A DNA stretch of 64,000 nt from positions 43,351,417-43,415,416 of the forward strand of contig CM018043.1 of assembly GCA_008638375.1 (NCBI GenBank), read 5' to 3'. The notes under the pieces were generated by a model, which did not search any database, was not told where the DNA came from, and was given only the letters and a program-made list of their open reading frames with translations. Positions 11,791 to 20,320 of this stretch are shown one piece after another; position 1 is the stretch's first letter; every line of letters begins with the position of its first letter. The translations under genes and the position numbers were made by a program. The stretch comes from Nyssa sinensis. Taxonomy: Eukaryota; Streptophyta; Magnoliopsida; Cornales; Nyssaceae.

Positions 11791-12501
11791 AAAGGACTCA
11801 CTTTGAAGAAAGGATTATGTTAACATGTATGGGTTGGGTTTATTCCTATATTCTGATTCCAAATCCAATGGAACTAGACAATCTTATATGGTGCTAATGT
11901 ATTATAATCTAGATGAAAACCTGGGCGGTGTTAGGTGAACTGTGAAGCATTTCAAACTAAATGTTTACAAGGCATCAAAGTGATGGTCATTCATAACAAA
12001 TTGTTTGTAAACCCTGTACATCGAGGTGACTAAGGTTCACCCAATAAAGTTATAAAAAATAATAATACCTTTGATTTTTCAATGTAGTAATGTGTTCTAA
12101 AAATCTAACTTTTTGGTTCATGCCTGATTCTAGATTACAGAGGACAAGGATCTCTCAGTTGTGGCGAGTGTGGAGTTGAAGAAAGTGTTCCCAACTAACA
12201 AGGTAGAAGCAATGTGCTTGGCCAAGTCTCAGTCTCCTTTGTAACTAACTAAATCATTCTTAAATTGTTTATCTTTTAGATAAAGAAAATTACAGAGATG
12301 AGTTTATCTACTAATCAAGAAAGAGAAGAAATGAAGAAGAAAAGATTGGCCTGGAAAGTAGAATCCTCTTAGGATGAAGAACCCAAGGCATTGAAGGGAA
12401 GACCTGTTGATCCTGCCATGCTGGTGGTTGAACTTGCCCCAATGGAAATACGCACCTTCATTATTGACTTCAGTTACAAGTGGTCCACAACTGAAAGGTA
12501 A

Positions 12502-13061
12502 GACATGATCCATAAGTTCCTGACAAATTTCAGAAAGCATAGCTTTTGATTTATTTATTTGTTATGTTGTTCAGGAAAGTTGCTTGAAAGTCGGCCAGTC
12601 AAAATTTTAACCCATCTGTTGGCACTAAAAGACTATTTTCCCTGACACTAAATGCTCATGAGCTTCTCTTCAAATATGCATGAAGTGAAGCCTGTCTTTG
12701 GCCAGTGTTACTGCACTTTTTCTGGCCAGTCATCAGTTTAAAGGTGTTTTGTTTTTTTTCTTTTTCTTTTTAACCCCAAAACCTATCATCATCTTCTTCT
12801 TCTTTTTATTTGTTTTATCAGATGAAAATGAAGCAAAATGCTAGTTATGTTAAAGAAATCAAATACCTTATAATTTGTTTGTGGTTAGTGTTGGATCTGT
12901 AAGCAAAGCGGAAGTGATTTCATAAATTTATTGGATATTTTTTTCTACATGAATTATATAATCTGAGTGGTTAGATTTACTTTCTTCTTTTACTTCTTTA
13001 GACTTTCTTCTCTTTTTTCTCTGTGCAAGCCGTACGCTAGAGAGAAGAGTGAGCTTCTCTT
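12502..13061. other. Spacer between mannosidase remnant and copia element
   Basis: This is the 3' flank of the mannosidase remnant, probably its old 3' UTR and intergenic DNA. A T-rich run lies at 12750-12770. No gene was recognised. The final five bases, CTCTT, are the left target duplication of the copia element. Confidence 0.5.
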
Positions 13062-13286
13062 TGTTAACGTATTCACTTTAGGAAGTTATATAATTTATAC
13101 GTTACCATGTATGTTAGCTGTACAGATATATTACCATGTATATAGGCTAAATATTAGGATCAGTTCGGATTCCTGTGTACAGATATGATTGACTTTTCTT
13201 ATATAGAGCAGGGGTGGACGTGAATGAGAGGAACAAGTTTTTCCAAAGCTTTCTTGGGATTTTCTGGTTTTCCTAGTAATTTGACA
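13062..13286 (+). repeat. 5' LTR of copia element
   Basis: It begins TGTTAACGTATTC and ends TTTGACA, immediately before the primer-binding site. It is 225 bases long and closely similar to 17706-17931. A TATATAGAGC segment near 13200 is a plausible TATA region for element transcription. Confidence 0.9.
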
Positions 13287-13298
13287 TGGTATCAGAGC
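13287..13298 (+). other. Primer-binding site (initiator tRNA-Met)
   Basis: TGGTATCAGAGC directly follows the CA end of the 5' LTR. It matches the usual complement of the 3' end of plant initiator methionine tRNA. Confidence 0.9.
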
Positions 13299-13569
13299 AA
13301 GGTTCGTGACTCTTGCCTGTTTCAAGATTTTCTATCTTTGGGGATTTCGTCACCATCTGTTGCTGGTTTCTGAGGTGATTATCGGCACTATATTTTAAGA
13401 GATGGTGGATTTCTGAGGTTCTCGGCACATTCTATGAGTGATTTGTGGGCTGCAATACATTGAATTGCTTATGCGTGGTAGTTTCTCAGAACTATCGGCA
13501 TTATCTGAGGTTGTTTGGTGCTTATCGGTAAGGTTTGTGCAACATTTGGGTTGTCGGCATTTGGTGTGT

Positions 13570-14148
13570 ATGGGCATCATGACTTCTGAATCATTTGCTG
13601 TGAAATTCATGAGTAAGAACTACTCTGCCTGGGAATTTCAATTTCTTTTATTTGTTATGGGAAAAGAGTTATGGGGTCATATAGATGGGAGTGATCCCGC
13701 ACTTCAAGATGTCGAAGCTTTGTCTAAGTGGAAAATTAAGGATGCTTGGATCATGACTTGGATCCTTAGCTCGGTTGAGCCTCATCTTGTTCTCAATTTG
13801 AGGCCTTATACAACTGCTGCTGATATGTGGAATTATCTCAATACAGTTTACAATCAAGACAACTCTGCTAGGCGTTTTCAATTGGAGTATGAGATGGCTA
13901 ATTTCACACAAGGAAGTCTCTCAATTGAGGAATATTTTTCTGGTTTTCAAACTCTTTGGGCTGACTATTCCGACATTGTTTATGCTAATGTTCCCATTGC
14001 AGCTCTCTCTGCTGTCCAAGCAGTGCATGCAACCAGCAAGCGAGACTTTGAAATTGCATGGTCTAATCTGATAAATCGTGCTTTTGTCCCATCTCTGGAT
14101 GCTTGTTTGAGTGAACTTCTTCGTGAGGAGCAACGTCTACTCACTTAA
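13570..14148 (+). pseudogene. Copia gag (capsid region)
   Basis: The frame begins MGIMTSESFAVKFMSKNYSA and contains W-x-W and ADMWNYLNTVYNQDN-type blocks of the copia gag (UBN2/retrotransposon gag family), with YFSGFQTLWADY further on. It packages element RNA into virus-like particles in the cytoplasm. The frame ends in TAA at 14146-14148, but the same frame then continues into the zinc knuckle, so this looks like an acquired nonsense change rather than the original end. Confidence 0.88.
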
Positions 14149-14154
14149 GCTTCC

Positions 14155-14349
14155 ATGGCCCGTCAGGCTTCTGCTAGTGTACCTATTCCTGTGGCTTATG
14201 CAACACAAGGGAGGCATAAGGTTAGAGACATGCGTGTTGTCCAGTGTTTTAGTTGTAAAGCTTTTGGCCATATTGCTCGAGATTGCCCCACGAAGTTTTA
14301 TAACTACTGCAAGAAACAGGGTCATATCCTCTCTGCTTGTCCCATTTGA
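14155..14349 (+). pseudogene. Copia gag zinc knuckle
   Basis: In the same frame as gag, CFSCKAFGHIARDC gives a perfect CX2CX4HX4C nucleocapsid knuckle. A second incomplete one follows, in which YCKKQGHILSAC keeps only three of the four ligands as CX5HX4C. The frame stops at TGA 14347-14349 and then reopens in the same frame into the protease region. Confidence 0.85.
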
Positions 14350-14409
14350 CCTGAAAGGAAGCAGGGTACTGCTTATCATGCCTCCACTGGTGCCTCTAGT
14401 TCTGCTGCA

Positions 14410-15000
14410 TTGCCTGTTGCCTCGCCGGTTGTTCTTATTCCTGCTCCTACAGCCTTAGCAAACCCTAACACACTCACTCCTGAAATGGTTCAACAAATGA
14501 TCATTTCTGCTTTTTCTACTTTTGGGCTCTCAAGTAATCATCAAGTTTCTTCTAAGCCATGGTATTTTGACTCCAGAGCTTCTAATCATATGACCAATAC
14601 TATTGTTCCCCTTTCCAATGTCAGAAATTATGATAGAAATCTTAAAATTAACACCGTTGATGGCAGCTCTCTGCCTATCAGTGCTGTTGGTGATCTTTCC
14701 TCGTCCTTAACTGATGTTTTTGTGTCTCCTGCCCTCTCCACAAATCTTCTTTCTGTTGGTCAATTGGTTGATAATAACTGTAATGTCCATTTCTCTCATT
14801 TTGGTTGTGTTGTGCAGGATCAAGTGTCCGGGAAGATGATCGCGAAAGGGCCTAAAGTAGGACGACTCTTTCCTCTCCATATTTCTCCTTCCCCATTTAT
14901 CCCTAGTTTTCCTTTACTTTCTTTTGCATGTAATGCTGTTAGTCCTGGTAATAAGATGTGGCATAGACGTCTAGGCCACCCAAACTCAGTGTACTATGTA
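14410..15000 (+). pseudogene. Copia protease with mutated active site, pre-integrase region
   Basis: WYFDSRASNHMT is the copia protease active-site block, which normally reads D-S-G-A. Here the Gly codon has become AGA (Arg), a G-to-A change that should abolish activity. The frame continues through NLLSVGQLVDN and MWHRRLGHPN (GAG-pre-integrase zinc region), then shifts frame near 14995. Confidence 0.85.
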
Positions 15001-15002
15001 AT

Positions 15003-15691
15003 TTGTTTAATTCTGGTTTATTGGGCAATAAAACATGTTCTTCTTTTGATCTTTCTTTTGATTGTACAACATGCAAACTTGGCAAAAGTAAAGTTCTACC
15101 TTTTCCTTCTCATGCATCTCATGCCTCGCACTATTTCGATATTATTCATAGTGATGTTTGGGGGATTACACTTGTTGTTTCTCATGCGCATTATAAGTAC
15201 TTTGTTACTTTCATTGATGATTTTAGTCGTTTTACTTGGGTTTACTTCCTACGGGCTAAGGCAGAAGTTTTTCAGTCTTTCAGCGCTTCTTTGCCCTTCT
15301 TAAGACTCAATTCTCTGCCAGCATCAAGATCTTGCAATCTGATTCTGGAGGCGAATACATGTCTAATGAGTTTCAAGCCTTTCTCCAAAGTAAAGGGATC
15401 ATCTCTCAGCGTTCTTGTCCTTCGACACTGCAACAAAACGGTGTTGCTGAGAGGAAAAATCGTCACCTTCTTGATGTGGTAAGAACTCTTTTACTTGAAT
15501 CATCTGTTCCTCCTCGTTTTTGGTGTGAGGCGCTTTCTACTTCAGTTCATTTGATCAATCGCTTACCCTCTCCTATGTTAAAACATGTTTCTTATTTCTT
15601 TAAGTTGTTTGGTCATTCTGCTTTATACTCTGATCTTCGTACATTTGGTTGTGTTTGTTTTGTGCATCTCCCTGCTCATGTAACGACATAA
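15003..15691 (+). pseudogene. Copia integrase (two frames)
   Basis: The 15003 frame carries CTTCKLGKSKVLPF, IHSDVWGIT and FIDDFSRFTWVYFL. After a shift near 15310 the second frame gives LQSDSGGEYMSNEF, QQNGVAERKNRHLLDVVRTL and RFWCEALSTSVHLINRLPSP. The D, D and E catalytic positions are readable, but in different frames. A third frame change near 15690 leads to the linker carrying TTSQKGYVC-like sequence and a proline-rich region near 15960-16030. Confidence 0.88.
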
Positions 15692-16139
15692 ACTTATTGC
15701 TCAGTCTGTTAAGTGTGTTTTTCTTGGTTATACTACCTCTCAAAAGGGTTATGTTTGTTGTGATCCTCATGCTCGTCGTACACGGGTTTCTAAGAATGTG
15801 GTTTTCTTTGAAAATCTATATTTCTTTCCATCTCATGTTGAGCTGCCATCTGCATCTTTATCTCTTCTGCCTAGTTTTTCTGATTCCCCGACAATTATGG
15901 AAAGGTTCAAACTTGGTTTTGTGTATGAAAGACGTCGTCGCCATGAGTCTAGTTCCACTTCCTCTATGCCCCCCACCGATCTTGACCCGGCGCCTGATCC
16001 TGATCCTACTCCTGCTTCCACCACTCTTCGACGGTCTATTTGTCCTTCTCGACCCTTTGATTGGTATGGGTTTTATTCTCCTGTCTCTCTTGTCGCTACT
16101 TTATCCTCTATTTCCATTCCCTCTTGCTACAAACAGGCC

Positions 16140-17031
16140 ATGGAACATGAGTGTTGGCAAAATGCAATGCAAACAAAACTTTAGGCACTTGAGGAGAATC
16201 ACACTTGGGATATTGTTCCTTGTCTTCCTACAGTCAAACCTATTCGAAGTAAATAGGTTTTCTCTGTAAAACTTCGTTCTGATGGCTCCTTGGATCGGTA
16301 CAAAGCTCGCCTCGTAGCTCTAGGTAACAAGTAGGAATATGAGGTTGATTATGAGGAGAACATTTGCTCCTGTTGCCAAAATGACCACAGGTTCGAACCA
16401 TCTTAGCTATTACTGCTTCACAGTCGTGGCAACTGCATCAGATGGATGTGAAGAACGCCTTTCTTCATGGTGATCTCTAGGAGGAGATTTACATGAAGCT
16501 TCCCTCTAGCATGATTACTTCTTCTCCTCATGATGTCTGTAAGCTAATGCGTTCTCTGTATGGGCTCAAACAGGCGCCTTGGGCTTGGTTTGAGAAGTTT
16601 CGTAGTACACTTTTTTCCTTTAGTTTACACAAAGTCAGTATAATTCTTCTCTCTTCTTCCACAAGTCTGCGTCGGGTATAATCATTTTTTTGGTTTATGT
16701 GGATGATATTATCATTACTGGCACTGACTATGGTTTGATTACTAAGCTTCAGCAGCCGTTGCATGCCACTTTCCATATGAAAGATCTTGGCCAGCTCATA
16801 TACTTCTTAGGCTTGGAAGTTCATCATCAGGCCAATGGTATTTTTTTGAATCAGCATAAGTATATTCAAGATCTTATCACCTTGGCTGGTTTGGAGGACA
16901 CTTCTTCTATTGATACTCCTATGGAGGTCAATGTCAAATACAAGAAAGATGAAGGGGACCTTCTGGATAATCCTACTCTCTATTGGCAGCTAGGTTGGGA
17001 GTTTTATCTACTTGACCACTACTCGACCTAA
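16140..17031 (+). pseudogene. Copia reverse transcriptase
   Basis: The remnant carries [77 protein letters not shown] and the catalytic VYVDDIIITG block (16696-16725), then FHMKDLGQLIYFLGLEV. Stops at 16182, 16254, 16332 and 16478 fall where the family has Gln or Trp. Frameshifts lie near 16370 and 16680. Confidence 0.88.
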
Positions 17032-17586
17032 TATCTCCTATGATGTTCATCAGGTTAGTCAGTTTATGTCTTCCTTTCGGCATATCCATCTTGCTACAGT
17101 TCGATGCATCATCCGCTATCTTCGCGGTTCACCTACTCATGGGTTGTTCTTTCCTATCGGCTCATCTCTTCAACTTGTTGCCTATAGTGATGTTGATTGG
17201 GTTGGGTGTCCGGATACACGTTGCTCTACTAGGGTTGGTGTATGTTTTTAGGTGATGCCTTAATTTCTTGGAAATGTAAGAAACAAGATCGTATTTCTAA
17301 ATCCTCTACTGAGGTAGAGTATCGTGCCATGTCTACTGCTTGTTTTGAAATTGTATGGCTACGTGGTCTTCTTGAGGAGCTTGAGTTTCCTCAGACTACT
17401 TCTACGCCTCTTCATGCTGATAACACTAATGCTATTTATATTGCAACCAATCCCATTTTTCATGAACGCACCAAGCACATTGAGGTTGATTGTCATTCTA
17501 TTCGTGATACCTTGGCAAATCAGGTGATATCTCTTCCTTACATTTCTTTGATCTCCAAGTGGTTAATGTCTTCACTAAAGCAATGA
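17012..17586 (+). pseudogene. Copia RNase H domain
   Basis: The sequence reads TRPNISYDVHQVSQFM, RYLRGSPTHGLFF, YSDVDWVGCPDTR and, after a frame change near 17245, KKQDRISKSSTEVEYRAMS, ADNTNAIYIATNP and HERTKHIEVDCH. These are the copia RNase H and terminal blocks. The reading then runs out shortly before the polypurine tract. Confidence 0.88.
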
Positions 17587-17647
17587 CTCGACAACGGCAT
17601 CAATTTCTTGTTGGCAAATTGTTGTTGGTTGACTTACCAACATCAAT

Positions 17648-17658
17648 TTAAGGAGGGA
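17648..17658 (+). other. Polypurine tract of copia element
   Basis: The run ending AAGGAGGGA directly precedes the TGTTAACG start of the 3' LTR. Confidence 0.8.
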
Positions 17659-17931
17659 TGTTAACGTATACACTTTAGGCATGTTTGGCTATTTAGACAT
17701 ACATTTGTTAACGTATACTATTTAGGAAGTTATACAATTTATATGTTACCATGTATGTTAGCTGTACAGATATATTACCATGTATATAGGCTGAATATTA
17801 AGGATTAGTTAGGATTCCTGTGTACATATATGATCGACTTTTCTTATATAGAGCAGGGGTGGACGTGAATGAGAAGAACAAGTTTTTCCAAAGCTTTCTT
17901 GGTATTTTTTGGTTTTCCTAGTACTTTGACA
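17659..17931 (+). repeat. 3' LTR of copia element with internal duplication
   Basis: It begins TGTTAACGTATACAC after the polypurine tract, and the same start motif recurs at 17706. The segment 17706-17931 (226 bases) aligns with the 225-base 5' LTR, so the extra 47 bases at 17659-17705 are an addition at the LTR start. It ends TTTGACA, followed by target duplication CTCTT. Confidence 0.88.
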
Positions 17932-17952
17932 CTCTTTTGCGCTTGCAGGAAA

Positions 17953-17985
<33 letters not shown>

Positions 17986-19290
17986 ATACGCCTATCTCTT
18001 ATATCACATATTTATAAGAATTTGTAAAATTAAGAAAAAATAAAGAATGTAGATACATAGGCAATCAAAAAAGTCACTTTAGACTCGATCAGGTACATCA
18101 AAGTCATGCGCATAAAAGGTCATTCTAAGAATAGACATGCACATGCCGAGTCCTATTCCTATCCCGATAGAGTCCCACTTCCACTAGGACTCTTTCTGAA
18201 ATAGTCGTATTTACCAATTTAGTTTCAATTAGTCAAATAATTTATAATTAACTCTTAATTAATTCTAATTAATTTTATTAAATAATTAGAATTGCATTCT
18301 AATTTGGTAAAAACTCCAAAATCACTCAACATATGTACTTGGATATTAATAATTAGGATTTGAGTTTATACACCATCAAACTAATTCCTCATTATTTTTA
18401 CAACTTAATTCACCAATTATTAATTATAAAATGGTTAACATCTCAATAAATAGTTTATTAAAAATACCGGATTGAGATTTTAGTGATTAATCAATTGAAT
18501 TAATATATTATTTATATCATTCTCTCTAATTTTGAGTGTAGATTACATCTTGATAGATTACATATTAAGAATATGTATTCTCACAAGTCTAAACAATGAT
18601 TTCTTAAAATATTGAAGTGTTGATTTGAGAGACCTCGTAACTCAAAATTATCATATTAAAAATTTGAGTCCACTATTATTTTATAATTAAAAACTTAATG
18701 CAGATAGTGAATATAAGAATTACATCAAAGACCATATAACATGTTTTTTTATAGTGATTCAGTTCAGTATATTCCAAATACACTAATACAATAATTCAGA
18801 TTCTACTACTCTAAATAAATTACCCTATCATATAGAGATCAAATATATTACAATTTTAGAGACAAGATATCTAGTTTCATTAACGACGAACAACTCTAGA
18901 ACTGTTTGATAATAAGTTTATATTTCTTACACATAAATCTCATTTATATACATAAATTATTTTCAATAACAATTCAAGAACTAACAATATTATGATATAA
19001 AATAATATTTACATGTATAATAATATAAAACGTAAAAGTAATAAATTAAATTTATTAAATAATAATAAAACATCTTACATGTGAAGACATATATCGTAAC
19101 AAATCTCCGCTTATATTTGTATCCATATCCCATTATAACTGATCCCTATCTTATCACGTGAACTTGAAAAGAATTAACAGGATTATCCTAACACGTTTGG
19201 CTTTATATTTAACGCAAATCCAAGCGCACTGATGCTATTTACATCAGTGTTAACCATTGTAATTGCGGTTAACCACTAACGTTAGTGTAT
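17932..19290. other. AT-rich intergenic region
   Basis: A (TA)n run lies at 17953-17979, followed by very AT-rich DNA with no recognisable gene. The segment 18060-18210 is less AT-rich and may be an old LTR piece in antisense, but no ends were identified. Confidence 0.5.
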
Positions 19291-19483
19291 CAACGACGCC
19301 GTTTGGCTTTTACTATATTACTGCTGACAGTTATGTTTAGCTGTAGAAATCAAGAAGACAATCTGGAGGAACAACCCCGGTTGGGAACGAGCAACCTCGG
19401 TCCTTCACTGGCCGCCGCCCCGCTTCCCCCACCAACAAATAAAAAAGGGAGCCGTCTTCGGCATTGCTCAATGCTCATTCTTC

Positions 19484-19491
19484 AAACCCTA
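19484..19491 (+). promoter_or_regulatory. Telo-box (AAACCCTA) in SRP68 leader/promoter
   Basis: AAACCCTA is a motif common near transcription starts of plant genes for the translation apparatus. It lies in the locally GC-richer stretch 19370-19630, just upstream of the probable first exon of SRP68. The motif is seen; its function is inferred. Confidence 0.45.
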
Positions 19492-19628
19492 GGCATCTGC
19501 GTTGCTCCTTCCCTCTCCGTCTGCGCGCGTGTATTATTCCATCTCTATTGAGCTCCGATCACGGGAGAGCCTTAGCTTCGTCCGTTGTTTTCTTCGATCA
19601 TCGGAGAGGAGACCGCAAGCAACAATAG

Positions 19629-20162
19629 GTGAGTATTGATTTTTTTTTTTTTTTTGATTTTCTGAAATTTTAAATGAAATACTTTTTTGTTTTTGAATTT
19701 CTGTATTTTCTTTTTTCCAGCAGATCTGTTTGTTTTCTTTCCTCTGATCGAAACTGTATCTTTTTCAAGCGGATCTTTTTCAACCGTCTCTGCGCGATCG
19801 TTCCCGCCATCACCGATTCCCGCCAGGTCTGTTTTCCTGATTTTCTTTCCATTTCTTTTCCTTGCCTTTTCCTTTCATTTTCCATCTGAAGTGAGACTAG
19901 GTAGGAAAAAAAAAATAGCCGTTAGAAATTTGATGTTGTGAACAGTAACGCGCTGATTTGGGTTTGGATTTGAGTAAAACTTGATTTGGTATGGGTTTGA
20001 GTCTAGGGTTGGAGAGTGATTTTTGCGGATTTTGACTCAAATTTAATTTTGATATGGGTTTGGTTCACTACTGGAGATGCCCTGACCTAGGTTAACCATT
20101 GTAATTTGCCAATCGACTGACGCCATTAAATAATCACTCTCTCTCTCTCTCTCATCGTGAAG
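19629..20162 (+). other. Probable 5'-UTR intron of SRP68
   Basis: A strong donor (CAATAG followed by GTGAGT) at 19629 is followed by a T-rich intron-like stretch, and a (CT)n tract at 20138-20153 precedes the start codon. The acceptor is probably the AG at 20161-20162, but another AG could be used. Leader introns are common in plant housekeeping genes. Confidence 0.45.
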
Positions 20163-20167
20163 GATTG

Positions 20168-20281
20168 ATGGGTAAGGAAAGCGAAGTGTCCGCTATGGAA
20201 ATCGACAGTCAAAAATCAACCGCTACTGAACAGATCAACAACCCCAAATTCTCTATCAATGGTTCACTTTTGATCTCCCTT

Positions 20282-20320
<39 letters not shown>

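Larger units (their letters stand above)
4088..12501 (+). pseudogene. Alpha-mannosidase (GH38), C-terminal half, pseudogene
   Basis: The exons match the C-terminal half of plant class II alpha-mannosidases (vacuolar/lysosomal type, which trim mannose from N-glycans). Diagnostic blocks are SGKEIESQLLPL, DEVHQRINSW, NKTFYTDSNGRDFI, DYRADWDLEVSQPVAGNYYP, VGGSSIVDGQLELMLH, YYLRIDPLGEGAKWRRSFGQ, FSGMDPSYSLPDNVAMITLQ and VVELAPMEIRTFIIDF. Inferred exons: 4088-4307, 4431-4570, 4987-5061, 5247-5305, 5398-5469, 6126-6173, 6311-6430, 6610-6675, 9435-9556, 9688-9771, 9924-10034, 10116-10211, 10310-10357, 12134-12202, 12280-12501. Lesions: exon 5247-5305 is 59 bases where 60 keep frame; TGA at 5416-5418 replaces a conserved Arg; TAG at 12370-12372; AA instead of AG before 5398 and 9924; and a phase conflict between 9556 and 9688. 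The catalytic N-terminal half is absent from the window. A product is very unlikely, although truncated transcripts are possible. Confidence 0.9.
13062..17931 (+). mobile_element. Full-length, inactive Ty1/copia retrotransposon
   Basis: The element is bounded by LTRs (13062-13286 and 17659-17931) and by identical 5-base direct repeats CTCTT (13057-13061 and 17932-17936). It has a primer-binding site after the 5' LTR and a polypurine tract before the 3' LTR. Coding order is gag, zinc knuckle, protease, integrase, RT, RNase H, which defines Ty1/copia. Gag through protease stays in one frame apart from stops at 14146-14148 and 14347-14349; integrase and RT are further broken by frameshifts and stops. 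All domains are present, but no complete polyprotein can be made. It sits 560 bases past the mannosidase remnant. Confidence 0.95.

Noticed and set aside
13287..13298. tRNA-Met-like sequence
   Set aside because: This is the retrotransposon primer-binding site, not a tRNA gene; no cloverleaf can be formed around it.
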